A stretch of DNA of 35,347 nt, from positions 1 to 35,347 of the forward strand of contig CALVDF010000022.1 in the NCBI GenBank assembly GCA_944326245.1, written 5' to 3'. Source of the DNA: an uncultured Bacteroidales bacterium (GTDB lineage Bacteria; Bacteroidota; Bacteroidia; Bacteroidales; UBA932). A program made the translations under genes and the position numbers. The notes under the pieces were generated by a model. It was not told the DNA's origin, did no database searches, and saw only the letters and a program-made list of their open reading frames with translations. Shown one piece after another: positions 25,260-34,953 of this stretch. Each line of letters begins with the position of its first letter. Position 1 is the first letter of the stretch.

Positions 25260-28142
25260 ATGGACAGGAAAAAGCTAAGGGACATATTGTGTGCATGCGT
25301 CATTCTGCTGATGGTGCCGTGCGGATCCTTCATTATCAGAGGAATGTCCGGTCCATACGTCTCATCGCTGCATTTGGCCCAGGATGATACTGTCCGGGCT
25401 CAGGATTCTGCGGCGGTGATGCCCGAAGTTGCGGCAGGCAGCACTGATTCCACGGTGGTTGCTGATTTTCTGGCTGGGGTGGATTCGCTGCAGGTGGCGG
25501 ACTCGGTGGCCATTCCGGATTCCTTGTCCGTGTCGGATTCCGTGGCAGTGTCCGATTCGCTGGCTGTGCCGGACTCGCTGAATGACCCGACGGCTGCGGA
25601 TACGGTGGTCTATACGAAAAGGCAGCTCCGTCAGATGGCCAAGGACAGTGCCCGCAAGCGTAAGGATGCCTACCTGGACAGTCTTTCGGCCATCAAGCAG
25701 GCTTCCATAGACAGTGTGCGCCATATAAGGGACAGCATAAAGGCTTTCAGGGACAGTGTAAGATGGTCCAAGCCCAGGGTACTGGAGACCGGCTTTGTCC
25801 CGGACAGTCTGTACTACCGCAGGATACTTTCCTGGAATGTAGGGCCGTATGTCAATGATTACCGGCATATGAAAATGGATACCACGTTCAACGACTGGTA
25901 TACCGAATATCCGTTCTACAAGGAGGACATCGATGCCGTCTATCTGGGTACGGCAGGCTCTGCCACCCAAAGTGTCAACTTCTTCAAACGCCGGGAGTTC
26001 GACCAGTTCAAGGCGTATGCTCCATACCTTACGTATTCACATACACCCGAGAATGCGCCGTTCTTCAATGTCAAGGCTCCGTATACCGAGCTGGCCTACT
26101 GGGGAACCTTGTTTGCATACAAGGAAAAGGAGGAGACCAACGTACGCTTCCTGCATACGCAGAACATCACTCCTGAGCTCAACCTGGCCGTGCTGTTCCA
26201 GGGATGGAAGGCAAAAGGAATGCTCAACCGGGAAGCAACGACAGACAACTCTCTGGAAGTTACAGCCAATTATCTGGGCCGCAACTATATAGCCAATGCA
26301 GGCTTTATCCATCAGAATATCGACAGGGAGGAAAACGGAGGCATACAGGATTCCTACATGGTGAGGGATACGACTGTGGACGGCAAGACCATAGCCATCA
26401 ATCTGCAGGATGCGCACAACAAGCTGTCAAGGAATACGTTTTTCATAGACCATTCGTACAATATCCATCTGGAGTCCAGGTCTCACCGTCTGCGCAAGGC
26501 GATGGAGCAGGACTCTCTGCTTGCAAGGACAGTGGATTCGCTGGTGGCTGTCAGGATGGCCGCATACGAGGCGGCAGTGACGGCAGCAGTGGAGGCGGCA
26601 AAGAAAAAGGCCGCGGATACGTTGCAGGCGGTAGCGGACAGTACGGGTGCCGGGACCGATTCGCTGGCCTTCGCCGATCCTGTTGTAGTATCCGATTCTC
26701 TTGCCATGCCAGATTCGGTTGCTGTTCCGGATTCGGTCTTTGTTGCAGACTCTCTGGCCGTTACCGATTCGTCCTTCGTTGCCGGTCCGTCCGTGTCGGC
26801 CGCTGACTCCGTTTCAGTGCCGGATTCCGTATCTTCCGGAGCTGTACCGCCCATGTCACCGGAGGATTCCCTTGCTGCGGCGAGGGCCGATTCTCTGCTC
26901 AGGATTTCCATCATGGATACACTTCTTCCTCCTGCCGAGGATGATATTTACGCGCAACTGGCGGATTCCCTGCTCTTCGGCAAGGCCGGGGACGGTCCCA
27001 TGCTGACGGTAGGCCATATCGGGGAAGTCTCAAGATTCTACCGTTTCTATACGGACAATATCACGGATGAGGCCGGACGTAATTTCTACAACGGGATGTT
27101 CTACCTCAATCCCACTTCATCGGCGGATTCCACCAGAGTGTTCAGTGTCGACAACAAGCTGTTTTTCAGGCTTCAGCCGTGGGCCCGCAATGCGGTGGTG
27201 TCGCAGATCAACGGCGGTCTGGGATACAGGTGGAGCAGCATCTACGGATTCAATCCGGACATGTTCCTGAAAGGCAACAGCAATATACATCATCACAATG
27301 CCTATGTATATGCCGGTGCGGGCGGCCAGTTCCGCAAATATCTCAACTGGAACGCACAGGCCGAATACTACTTCCTGGGATACAATCAGAACGATTTCAG
27401 TCTGGATGCAGGTCTGGATGTGTCGTTCTATCCTTTCAAGGACAAGTCCGAGCCTATAACCCTAAGGGGACACTTCAATACTTCGCTCAAGGAACCAGAC
27501 TGGTATTCGCAGCATTACTGGTCCAACCACTATGTCTGGAACAATGACTTCGGCAAGACATCCACGACCAAGGTGGAAGCAGTGCTGGAGATACCGAAGT
27601 GGAAGATGGAGGCTTCGTTCAGCTACGGACTCGTAAACAATTATATCTACAACGATACATCGGGAATCATACGCCAGCACAACGGCCTGATAAACGTCAT
27701 GAGCGGTTATCTGCGCAAGGACTTCAAGCTGTGGTGGTTCCATTTCGACAACAGAATACTGTTCCAGTACTCTTCAGACAGGGATGTCCTGCCTCTGCCG
27801 ATGCTCACCTTCCACATGCGTTACTATATCGAGCTGGAGGCTGTCAAGAACGTGCTCAAGGTCCAGCTGGGCGCTGACGCGACGATGAACACCCCTTACT
27901 ACGTTCCCGCATACAATCCGGCTCTGGGTACATTCCAGCTCCAGACAAGGGAACAGGTGGGCTATAATCCTTATATAGACCTTTTCCTCAATCTGCAGTG
28001 GAAACGGGTCAATGTATTCCTCAAGGTCATCAATGTCGGACAGGGATGGCCTGACGGAAGCAATATGTTCTCAGCCTATCACTACATCAAGCCTTATCGC
28101 GGTTTCAAGGTCGGCATCCACTGGCCGTTCTACATCGAGTAA
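25260..28142 (+). CDS. Putative porin (Porin_10-like) with Asp-Ser repeats
   Basis: This 960-residue protein starts at ATG 25260, which sits directly behind a promoter box; the frame upstream to 25170 is rejected. A signal-like hydrophobic segment lies at about 9-25. Residues about 66-113 are a low-complexity run of VxDSLxVPDS-type repeats, followed by a basic helical stretch. From about 169 on the sequence fits the Bacteroidetes putative porin family (FNDWYTEYPFYKEDIDAVYL, LAVLFQGWKAKGMLNREATT), a large outer-membrane barrel ending in VGIHWPFYIE. A second repeat block (about 460-550) of the same DS type interrupts the barrel and is probably an exposed or periplasmic insertion. The transglycosylase gene starts 4 bp after its stop. 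Confidence 0.87.
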   Translation: MDRKKLRDILCACVILLMVPCGSFIIRGMSGPYVSSLHLAQDDTVRAQDSAAVMPEVAAGSTDSTVVADFLAGVDSLQVADSVAIPDSLSVSDSVAVSDSLAVPDSLNDPTAADTVVYTKRQLRQMAKDSARKRKDAYLDSLSAIKQASIDSVRHIRDSIKAFRDSVRWSKPRVLETGFVPDSLYYRRILSWNVGPYVNDYRHMKMDTTFNDWYTEYPFYKEDIDAVYLGTAGSATQSVNFFKRREFDQFKAYAPYLTYSHTPENAPFFNVKAPYTELAYWGTLFAYKEKEETNVRFLHTQNITPELNLAVLFQGWKAKGMLNREATTDNSLEVTANYLGRNYIANAGFIHQNIDREENGGIQDSYMVRDTTVDGKTIAINLQDAHNKLSRNTFFIDHSYNIHLESRSHRLRKAMEQDSLLARTVDSLVAVRMAAYEAAVTAAVEAAKKKAADTLQAVADSTGAGTDSLAFADPVVVSDSLAMPDSVAVPDSVFVADSLAVTDSSFVAGPSVSAADSVSVPDSVSSGAVPPMSPEDSLAAARADSLLRISIMDTLLPPAEDDIYAQLADSLLFGKAGDGPMLTVGHIGEVSRFYRFYTDNITDEAGRNFYNGMFYLNPTSSADSTRVFSVDNKLFFRLQPWARNAVVSQINGGLGYRWSSIYGFNPDMFLKGNSNIHHHNAYVYAGAGGQFRKYLNWNAQAEYYFLGYNQNDFSLDAGLDVSFYPFKDKSEPITLRGHFNTSLKEPDWYSQHYWSNHYVWNNDFGKTSTTKVEAVLEIPKWKMEASFSYGLVNNYIYNDTSGIIRQHNGLINVMSGYLRKDFKLWWFHFDNRILFQYSSDRDVLPLPMLTFHMRYYIELEAVKNVLKVQLGADATMNTPYYVPAYNPALGTFQLQTREQVGYNPYIDLFLNLQWKRVNVFLKVINVGQGWPDGSNMFSAYHYIKPYRGFKVGIHWPFYIE

Positions 28143-28146
28143 AGGA

Positions 28147-29223
28147 ATGGTGATGGGTAGAGTCTGGAGAACGGCGGCAGCAATAATCGCGGTATTCATC
28201 CTGGGCAATTGCCTGAGGATATGGGAAGGTCCCCGGAATTTCATAGCTCAGACCACCTTGTCCCCTGGAAGGGACTCGCTGATATCCAGCATCAATATCC
28301 ATAGCGGCATGTATACCTCAAAGGGTTTTCTGACCGGATTCCAGTATACGATGCTGACAGCTTTTGCCGATACTGCCGGAGTCCGTATGGTATTTTCCGG
28401 AGTGTATGAAAAAAGAGATTGCTGGCCCATGCTGCTGGACTCGACGATAGACGCCGTGGCCGTGGACATAAGCGACTCCATTCCTCATGACTATGCGGAC
28501 GGAATCGTGCTGAGCATGCCTTTCCACGGTTTTGCCTGGGCTGTCCGCGAAAGTGACCATTCTCTCCTGTATCAGATGAACATGTGGCTTGGCTATACTG
28601 TGCACACTGAATGGTTCCGGGAGATGGAGCACAGGTTCTTCCGTTCATACGGACTGAAACCCTATCTGGAGTCCGGCACTTTTGCCGACAGGATTTCCCC
28701 GTATGACGAGATAATAAAGGCCCAAAGCCGTATGCTCGGATGGGACTGGAGGCTGCTGGCGGCGGTGGTGTTCAAGGAATCGAGGTTCTCGATGGGAGCC
28801 TATTCAAGGCGCGGGGCTACCGGGCTCATGCAGGTCATGGGGTCTACCGCCGCTGCGTACGGGATTACGGATCTTTTCAATCCGGAGGAAAACATAAAGG
28901 CGGGTGCAATGCATCTGCGGCAGATTCAGGAAAGGTACAGGAAGATGGGCCTGGATTCTGTCAATGTGGTAAAATTCACACTTGCAGCCTACAATGCCGG
29001 GGAGAGCCGGATAGAGGACTGTATCAATTTCACTCTGGACCAGGGCCGCGACTTTACTGACTGGAACGTGGTGGCTGCCACCATACCTCTTATGTCTGAA
29101 GACGAATATCTGGAGGATGCGGACTACCTTAAGCACGGCAGGTTCCGCGGCGGTGAGACGGTAAAATATGTCCAGGACGTTCTGTCCAAATACGACGAAT
29201 ACAGGGATTCAGTGGCGGAGTGA
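28147..29223 (+). CDS. Membrane-anchored lytic murein transglycosylase (MltF-like)
   Basis: This 358-residue protein has an N-terminal anchor or signal (about 8-20), a truncated solute-binding-like region (about 45-175) and a C-terminal SLT domain (about 195-330). The SLT domain carries the catalytic Glu211 in FKESRFSMGAYSRRGATGLM, then MQVMGSTAAAYGI and LAAYNAGESRIED. It would cleave the glycan strand of peptidoglycan to give 1,6-anhydroMurNAc products, which fits the wall-recycling genes upstream. ATG 28147 follows the porin stop after 4 bp (Met3 at 28153 also possible). It is convergent with the pseudouridine synthase, 3 bp apart. Confidence 0.9.
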   Translation: MVMGRVWRTAAAIIAVFILGNCLRIWEGPRNFIAQTTLSPGRDSLISSINIHSGMYTSKGFLTGFQYTMLTAFADTAGVRMVFSGVYEKRDCWPMLLDSTIDAVAVDISDSIPHDYADGIVLSMPFHGFAWAVRESDHSLLYQMNMWLGYTVHTEWFREMEHRFFRSYGLKPYLESGTFADRISPYDEIIKAQSRMLGWDWRLLAAVVFKESRFSMGAYSRRGATGLMQVMGSTAAAYGITDLFNPEENIKAGAMHLRQIQERYRKMGLDSVNVVKFTLAAYNAGESRIEDCINFTLDQGRDFTDWNVVAATIPLMSEDEYLEDADYLKHGRFRGGETVKYVQDVLSKYDEYRDSVAE

Positions 29224-29226
29224 CTG

Positions 29227-30021
29227 TTACATCTTTTCCATGGGGGTGGGGGCGGTAACGGTGATCTGCTCCTTCCTGGTAGGGTGCAGGAATGTAATCT
29301 GTCTGGCATGCAGGGATATGCTTCCGTCCGGATTGGACCTCCTGGCACCGTATTTCAGGTCTCCTTTGATAGGGCAGCCTATGGATGCCAGCTGGCATCT
29401 GATCTGATGGTGGCGTCCGGTGAGAAGCTGCACTTCCACCAGAAAGTAGCTTTTGGTAGGCCGAAGCAGGCGGTATCTGAGGACTGCTTCCTTGGCACCC
29501 GGTTTTGGAGTTTCGGACGAATATGATTTGTTCTGCTTTTCGTTGCGCACCAGCCAGCTGCGGATCTCCCCTTCGGCGGGATCGGGTGCCTTTTCAGTGA
29601 GAGCCCAGTATATTTTGCCTGCATCCCCGTTTCTGAATGCCTCTGACAGGCGTTCCAGGGACTTGGATGTCTTGGCCATTATGACGGCTCCGCTGACCGG
29701 GCGGTCGAGGCGGTGGGGGACACCCATGAATACCCTGCCCGGCTTGCCGTTCCTTGCCGCAATGAACGCCTTCAGGGTCTCTGACAGCGGCTCGTCTCCG
29801 GTCTTGTCCCCCTGGACTATCTCCCCCGCACGCTTGTTGAATACAAGGACATGGTTGTCTTCGTACAGTATGCGTGACTCTATGTCATGGTATTCGTCTT
29901 CAGAAAGACGGCGGTATGGCTGGGTTTGCGCGGCAGTTGCCGTGCCTTTGGGGGCTGTTGCCCTGCCTTTGCCCTGATCAGTACTGTTCGTTGTCATTGG
30001 GGAAATCGCAGGATTTGACAT
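29227..30021 (-). CDS. RluA-family pseudouridine synthase
   Basis: This 264-residue protein isomerises uridine to pseudouridine in rRNA or tRNA. The catalytic motif is HRLDRPVSG (103-111, Asp106). The other family motifs are [15 protein letters not shown] and [12 protein letters not shown]. There is no N-terminal S4 domain; instead the first 35 or so residues are low-complexity (Thr/Ala/Gln-rich). The target site cannot be told. The start codon lies within the 3' end of panB; Met9 (29997) is an alternative that shortens the overlap from 44 to 20 bp. It is probably translated from the panB transcript. Confidence 0.9.
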   Translation of the reverse strand: MSNPAISPMTTNSTDQGKGRATAPKGTATAAQTQPYRRLSEDEYHDIESRILYEDNHVLVFNKRAGEIVQGDKTGDEPLSETLKAFIAARNGKPGRVFMGVPHRLDRPVSGAVIMAKTSKSLERLSEAFRNGDAGKIYWALTEKAPDPAEGEIRSWLVRNEKQNKSYSSETPKPGAKEAVLRYRLLRPTKSYFLVEVQLLTGRHHQIRCQLASIGCPIKGDLKYGARRSNPDGSISLHARQITFLHPTRKEQITVTAPTPMEKM

Positions 30022-30793
30022 CTTCGATGTACTGGCGGAATGCCTTGAGACTTACGTCGTGGAGGTCGGCATAGCGGCGCAGGAACCTGGGGGAGAATTT
30101 GGTGGTAAGTCCCAGCATGTCGTGCATTACCAGAACCTGGCCGTCGACATAGCGTCCTGCCCCTATTCCTATTACAGGGATTTTGAGGGTCTCAGCAACC
30201 CTTTTGCCCAGAGATGCCGGTATCTTTTCCAGTACCAGTGCAAAGCATCCGGCATTTTCCAGTGCAATCGCGTCCTGCAGGAGCCTGTCGGCCTCTTCCT
30301 GTTCCTTGGCCCTGACTGCGTATGTGCCGAACTTGTGGATGGACTGTGGCGTGAGGCCCAGATGCCCCATTACCGGGATTCCTGCCGAGAGGATGCGCTC
30401 CACCGACTCCAGAATCTCCATTCCGCCCTCCATTTTTACCGCATCGGCCTCCGATTCCTTCATTATGCGGATGGCATTGCTGACTGCCATCTTGGAATTG
30501 CCCTGGTATGAGCCGAAGGGCATGTCCACTACCACCAGAGGGTTTTTGACGGCCCTCATGACGCTCTGGGCGTGGTATATCATCTGGTCTATGGTTATAG
30601 GCAGCGTGGTCTCGTGTCCGGCCATCACGTTGGCGGCAGAGTCCCCTACGAGTATCACGTCTATGCCTGCTTCGTCCACTATCCTCGCGGATGTGAAATC
30701 ATATGCTGTGAGCATGGCGATTTTCTCGCCCTTTTGCTTCATTTCCAGTAGTCTGTGGGTGGTCATCACCCTTACGTTGCCTTCTGTTGACAT
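29978..30793 (-). CDS. panB: 3-methyl-2-oxobutanoate hydroxymethyltransferase
   Basis: PanB makes ketopantoate from 2-ketoisovalerate and methylene-tetrahydrofolate, the first committed step to pantothenate and CoA. The 271-residue TIM-barrel protein has the usual length and sequence. Metal-binding Asp51 is in [18 protein letters not shown], Asp90 in [12 protein letters not shown], and the glutamate in VKMEGG near 121. [20 protein letters not shown] and [19 protein letters not shown] also match the family. It overlaps the pseudouridine synthase gene. No perfect promoter box was found in the 177-bp gap shared with dnaK. No other pan gene is in the window. Confidence 0.97.
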   Translation of the reverse strand: MSTEGNVRVMTTHRLLEMKQKGEKIAMLTAYDFTSARIVDEAGIDVILVGDSAANVMAGHETTLPITIDQMIYHAQSVMRAVKNPLVVVDMPFGSYQGNSKMAVSNAIRIMKESEADAVKMEGGMEILESVERILSAGIPVMGHLGLTPQSIHKFGTYAVRAKEQEEADRLLQDAIALENAGCFALVLEKIPASLGKRVAETLKIPVIGIGAGRYVDGQVLVMHDMLGLTTKFSPRFLRRYADLHDVSLKAFRQYIEDVKSCDFPNDNEQY

Positions 30794-30970
30794 TTGTTTT
30801 ACTGTTTATCACACGGTTTTTGGACATGCAAAGGAAAAGAATTATTATCACAATTCCAATATGACATGTTGTCAGTTTTCTCCATTTGGCACAATCTTCG
30901 ATGAAGACTCTATCGACCGCTTGAAAATCAGGCGGCGACAATTACGAATAAAATTAAAAAATATAAAATT

Positions 30971-32899
30971 ATGGGAAAGATTATCGGTATAGACCTTGGA
31001 ACCACCAACTCCTGCGTAGCAGTGATGGAAGGTAACGAACCTACTGTTATTATCAACAGTGAGGGCAAGAGGACCACTCCTTCGGTAGTGGCATTCACGG
31101 ACAACGGGGAAAGGAAGATCGGCGACCCCGCAAAGAGGCAGGCGATCACCAATCCTAACAAGACCATATTCTCAATCAAGAGATTCATGGGTGAACCTTA
31201 TGACAGGGTTCAGAATGAAATAGCACGTGTACCTTACAAGGTAGTGCGCGGCGACAACGGTACAGCCCGTGTGGATATCGACGGACGTCTCTATTCTCCT
31301 CAGGAGATATCGGCCATGATTCTCCAGAAGATGAAGAAGACAGCCGAGGACTATCTCGGACAGGAAGTAACCGAGGCCGTCATCACAGTGCCTGCATACT
31401 TCAGCGACTCGCAGAGGCAGGCAACCAAAGAGGCCGGCGAGATTGCAGGCCTGAAGGTAAGGCGAATCATCAACGAACCTACCGCAGCAGCCCTTGCCTA
31501 CGGTATGGACAAGAAGAAGAACGATATGAAGGTAGCCGTATACGACCTCGGTGGCGGTACATTCGATATCTCCATCCTGGAACTCGGTGACGGCGTATTC
31601 GAGGTAAAATCCACCAACGGTGATACCCACCTCGGAGGTGATGACTTCGACCACAGGATCATAGACTGGATGGCTACGGAGTTCATGAACGACAATCCTG
31701 GCGTGGACCTGAGGAAAGACCCTATGGCTCTTCAGAGACTGAAAGAGGCTGCCGAGAAAGCCAAGATCGAGCTTTCAAGCCAGACTTCAACGGAGATCAA
31801 CCTGCCTTACATAATGCCTGTGGACGGTGTGCCTAAACATCTGGTCAAGACCCTGACCAGGGCCAAATTCGAGCAGATATGCGACGACCTGATCCAGAGG
31901 ACCATCGAGCCTTGCCGCAAGGCAGTCGCAGACGCGGGCCTGAAGGTATCCGACATCGACGAGGTATTGCTGGTCGGCGGTTCGACACGTATCCCTGCCA
32001 TCCAGCAGATAGTCGAGAAGTTCTTCGGCAAGACCCCCAACAAGGGTGTCAACCCTGATGAGGTAGTAGCCGTAGGTGCAGCCATCCAGGGTGGTGTGCT
32101 CGCAGGTGATGTAAAGGATGTGCTTCTGCTTGATGTAACTCCTCTGTCATTGGGTATCGAGACCCTCGGCGGTGTGATGACCAAGCTGATAGATGCCAAT
32201 ACAACCATACCTACCCGCAAGTCGGAGGTATTCTCGACTGCAGCAGACAACCAGCCTTCGGTTGAGATCCACGTCCTGCAGGGTGAAAGGTCCATGGCCC
32301 GCGACAACAAGACCATCGGCCGCTTCCATCTTGACGGCATCACTCCGGCACCCCGCGGAATACCTCAGATCGAGGTAACCTTCGATATAGATGCCAACGG
32401 TATCCTGAACGTATCCGCCAAGGATAAAGCTACCGGCAAGGAGCAGAAGATACGTATCGAGGCCTCTTCAGGACTGAGCGAGGACGAGATCAAGAGGATG
32501 CGTGACGAGGCCAAAGCCAACGAGGCAGCCGATAAGGCTGAGCGCGAGCGCATCGACAAGATCAATGCAGCAGACGCACTCATCTTCCAGAGCGAGAAGA
32601 ACCTCAAGGAGTACGGGGACAAGATTCCTGCCGACAAGAAGGGTGCAATAGAAAATGCCCTCGGCCAGCTCAAGGAAGCCCACAAGTCGCAGAACATATC
32701 CGACATCGACCGTGCAACCGAGGCATTGAACAATGCATGGCACGCAGCATCTGAGGATATGGCCCGTGCAGCACAGTCCGGTCCTTCAGCCGGAGCCGGT
32801 GCAGGCAGCCAGAGCAGCAGTTCTTCCAACTCCGGCAACGGCGGATCCAACTCCGGTGACGACAACGTCAAGGATGTGGATTACGAGGAAGTGAAATAG
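30971..32899 (+). CDS. dnaK: Chaperone DnaK (Hsp70)
   Basis: DnaK binds exposed hydrophobic segments of client proteins in an ATP-driven cycle with DnaJ and GrpE, in the cytoplasm. The 642-residue protein shows the three Hsp70 signatures [32 protein letters not shown] and [13 protein letters not shown]. The linker and substrate domain ([14 protein letters not shown] and following) come next, and a Gly/Ser/Asn-rich tail ends DVDYEEVK. It stands alone: dnaJ and grpE are not adjacent. A CTTGAAAA sequence about 45 nt upstream is a possible -33 element, but no TAnnTTTG follows. Codon use is biased as in enolase. Confidence 0.98.
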   Translation: MGKIIGIDLGTTNSCVAVMEGNEPTVIINSEGKRTTPSVVAFTDNGERKIGDPAKRQAITNPNKTIFSIKRFMGEPYDRVQNEIARVPYKVVRGDNGTARVDIDGRLYSPQEISAMILQKMKKTAEDYLGQEVTEAVITVPAYFSDSQRQATKEAGEIAGLKVRRIINEPTAAALAYGMDKKKNDMKVAVYDLGGGTFDISILELGDGVFEVKSTNGDTHLGGDDFDHRIIDWMATEFMNDNPGVDLRKDPMALQRLKEAAEKAKIELSSQTSTEINLPYIMPVDGVPKHLVKTLTRAKFEQICDDLIQRTIEPCRKAVADAGLKVSDIDEVLLVGGSTRIPAIQQIVEKFFGKTPNKGVNPDEVVAVGAAIQGGVLAGDVKDVLLLDVTPLSLGIETLGGVMTKLIDANTTIPTRKSEVFSTAADNQPSVEIHVLQGERSMARDNKTIGRFHLDGITPAPRGIPQIEVTFDIDANGILNVSAKDKATGKEQKIRIEASSGLSEDEIKRMRDEAKANEAADKAERERIDKINAADALIFQSEKNLKEYGDKIPADKKGAIENALGQLKEAHKSQNISDIDRATEALNNAWHAASEDMARAAQSGPSAGAGAGSQSSSSSNSGNGGSNSGDDNVKDVDYEEVK

Positions 32900-32952
32900 T
32901 CCCGGACCTGTCAGAGGAAGATATTAACTCATTATAGTTATTGATTAGTGTT

Positions 32953-32990
32953 GAAGCCGTCCAGGCGTGTGCCGGGGCGGCTTTTTTTTT
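32953..32990 (+). terminator. dnaK terminator
   Basis: AAGCCGTCC (32954-32962) pairs, with a G-T wobble, with GGGGCGGCTT (about 32973-32982), followed by a run of at least eight T residues. Confidence 0.88.
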
Positions 32991-33367
32991 GTGTCTTGCG
33001 CTGTGTTTTGCGCATGTCTCTTGGATATTTCGAACATGTGCCTTGAGCTAAATCATAAGTCCTGAGCCCTTTTTTGAACTGCACCAGCGTTATGGCGCCG
33101 CTTGCTTCTCTCCGGCTGTGCCTGGACAATCAATATTTCATGCAATAGTTCCGGACTTCGGAAGAGCGTGCGGCATATTTCGTTACATTTGTGCAGCCGT
33201 TCAGGTCCATGTGCAGCCGCATTTGTTGCACGTGCTGCTGTTGCTGCTGCACGTGCTGCACGCGGGACCGTCATTGTTTCATTCGGCTCTGCCTCCACTC
33301 CGGCAGGAATGTTTCCGCTCCGGTGGGAGGTGGCCAATGTTGCAGTGAGGCGTCACGTTTCGTGTGA
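32991..33367. other. Gene-free gap downstream of dnaK
   Basis: No gene is seen. The stretch contains a GCTGCTGTTGCTGCTGCACG-type low-complexity block (about 33219-33265) and degenerate CTCCGGTGGGAGG-like words leading into the 20-bp repeats that begin at 33368. Open frames here have no recognisable domains. Confidence 0.5.
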
Positions 33368-33447
33368 GGCCGTCTCCGCTCCAGTGAGACTGTCCCGCTT
33401 TGAGTGGGACTGTCCCGGTTTGAGTGGGACGGTCATTGCTTCAGTGG
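33368..33447. repeat. Array C: four 20-bp tandem repeats with small palindromes
   Basis: Units at 33368, 33388, 33408 and 33428 follow roughly GRCNGTCNCGCTTYGAGTGG. Two junctions give GTCCC-9nt-GGGAC inverted repeats (33392-33410 and 33412-33430). More degenerate units seem to extend to about 33330. Confidence 0.75.
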
Positions 33448-33512
33448 AGCCTGTGGAAGGTATGCTGCGGCAGCAGTCATGGAGCGGTGAAGTAAGGTAT
33501 GGAACAACAAAT

Positions 33513-33520
33513 TAAATTTG
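33513..33520 (+). promoter_or_regulatory. -7 box of the hydroxyacid dehydrogenase gene
   Basis: TAAATTTG matches TAnnTTTG and ends 6 nt before the ATG at 33527. No -33 TTG was found. Confidence 0.5.
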
Positions 33521-33526
33521 GATACG

Positions 33527-34462
33527 ATGAAGATAGTTTTTCTGGATGCCGCTACAGTCGGCAAGGATGTGTCTCTGGACGGGCTCAGGCAGTTCGGGGA
33601 TGTGGTTCTGTATGATGCAACCAAGCAGGAAGAAGCAGCCGGACGCATGTCGGACTGTGATATAGTCATAACAAACAAGGTCAAGGTTTTCAGGAATGAA
33701 ATCGATGCGGCACGAAACCTCAAACTTATCTGCGTTGCTGCCACAGGTGTCAACTGTGTGGATGTGGACTATGCCTCGTCAAAGGGTATACCTGTGAAGA
33801 ACGTACCGGCATATTCTACCGAGAGTGTTGCTCAGGTATGTTTCATGCACATCCTCAATCTCGTTGGGCACGGCATGTATTTCAACAGTATCTGTCATGA
33901 CGGTACATATTCCCGTAGCGGAATGTTCTCTGATGTGCTGAACCCGTTTTTCGAACTCAAAGGCAAGAAAATGGGTATCATCGGGATGGGCAATATCGGT
34001 TCGAGAGTGGCCGAACTGGCCGTTGCCTTCGGAATGGAAGTGGCATACTACTCCACATCCGGAACCGGCCATTGCAAGACCTATCCTTGTGTCACTCTGG
34101 AGGAACTGTTGCAGGACAGCGATGTGATATCTGTCAATTGCCCGCTCAACGACCGCACCAGAGATCTGATAACCTATGTGGAACTGGATATGATGAAGCC
34201 TGAGGCCTATATCGTCAACTGCTCCCGCGGTGGCATCATCAATGAGGACGATCTGGTAAGGGCTCTCAACGACGGTCTGATAGCAGGTGCTGCAGTGGAT
34301 ACATTTGTGACGGAGCCTCTGCCTCTCGATCATCCTTATCTTTCCGGAGTCAAGGATCCTTCGAAACTCATTCTCTCTCCCCACATAGGCTGGACCAGTA
34401 TCGAGGCACGTATACGCCTTGTCGAGATTCTGGAAGACAACATCCGCTCCTTCATCTCATAG
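33527..34462 (+). CDS. D-2-hydroxyacid dehydrogenase
   Basis: This 311-residue NAD-dependent enzyme interconverts 2-hydroxy and 2-keto acids. It has the NAD-binding GMGNIGSR (153-160) and the catalytic set Arg234 (NCSRGG), Glu263 (TEPLPLDHP) and His286 (LSPHIGWTS). The overall sequence is closest in feel to glycerate/hydroxypyruvate dehydrogenases, but the substrate cannot be fixed; D-lactate or phosphoglycerate relatives are alternatives. It lacks the ACT domain of SerA. The ATG at 33527 lies just behind a promoter box, so the in-frame TTG at 33518 is rejected. It stands alone between two repeat-rich gaps. Confidence 0.93.
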   Translation: MKIVFLDAATVGKDVSLDGLRQFGDVVLYDATKQEEAAGRMSDCDIVITNKVKVFRNEIDAARNLKLICVAATGVNCVDVDYASSKGIPVKNVPAYSTESVAQVCFMHILNLVGHGMYFNSICHDGTYSRSGMFSDVLNPFFELKGKKMGIIGMGNIGSRVAELAVAFGMEVAYYSTSGTGHCKTYPCVTLEELLQDSDVISVNCPLNDRTRDLITYVELDMMKPEAYIVNCSRGGIINEDDLVRALNDGLIAGAAVDTFVTEPLPLDHPYLSGVKDPSKLILSPHIGWTSIEARIRLVEILEDNIRSFIS

Positions 34463-34493
34463 CGGTACCGGAAGACTGGAACCGGAAGGCAGT

Positions 34494-34526
34494 AAGGCGC
34501 CCCCGTATTGCCGCGGCGGGCGCCTT
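34494..34526 (+). terminator. GC-rich hairpin after the hydroxyacid dehydrogenase gene
   Basis: AAGGCGCCC (34494-34502) and GGGCGCCTT (34518-34526) form a perfect 9-bp stem with a 15-nt loop, 32 nt after the stop codon. The following sequence is pyrimidine-rich but lacks a clean T-run. Confidence 0.5.
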
Positions 34527-34536
34527 CCGCTCCAGC

Positions 34537-34815
34537 CTTCTCCTTCCTTCTGCCCTTTTCCTTCTGTCTCCTTCAGTTTGTCCTTTTCCGTTTGTCCTTT
34601 TCCGTCTGTCCTTTTCCGTCTGCCCTTTTCCGTCTGTCCTTTTCCTTCTGCCCTTTTCCTTCTGCCCTTTTCCTTCTGTCCATTCCTTCTGTCCATTCCG
34701 TCTGCCCTTTTCCTTCTGTCCATTCCTTCTGTCCTTTTCCTTCTGCCCTTTTCCTTCTGTCCATTCCTTCTGTCCATTCCGTCTGCCCCTTCCGTCTGTC
34801 CCTGACTCCTCCTCC
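34537..34815. repeat. Array D: pyrimidine-rich 13/14-bp satellite
   Basis: The plus strand is almost entirely C and T, built from units TGTCCTTTTCCGTC, TGCCCTTTTCCTTC (14 bp) and TGTCCATTCCTTC (13 bp) in mixed order, about 18-20 copies. The complementary strand is a near-pure purine tract, a sequence type prone to triplex (H-DNA). Frames stay open on both strands (for example Lys/Arg/Gly/Gln/Thr-rich on the minus strand) because stops are absent; no coding function is claimed. Confidence 0.85.
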
Positions 34816-34953
34816 TGCGTCTTTCCGTCTCATTCTTCCTCCTCCTTACGTCTTTCCTGGCCCCCTCCCTTCGGCAGCTCCATCCGTTTGCTCCTGTCTT
34901 TTCCTTCAGCGTCCTTATGCCTGCTCCCTGCGATTCTTCTCCCTGACTTTCCC

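Noticed and set aside
30900..30925. Sigma-32-type heat-shock promoter before dnaK
   Set aside because: CTTGAAAA is present, but no CCCCAT-like -10 follows, and Bacteroidetes are not known to use sigma-32.
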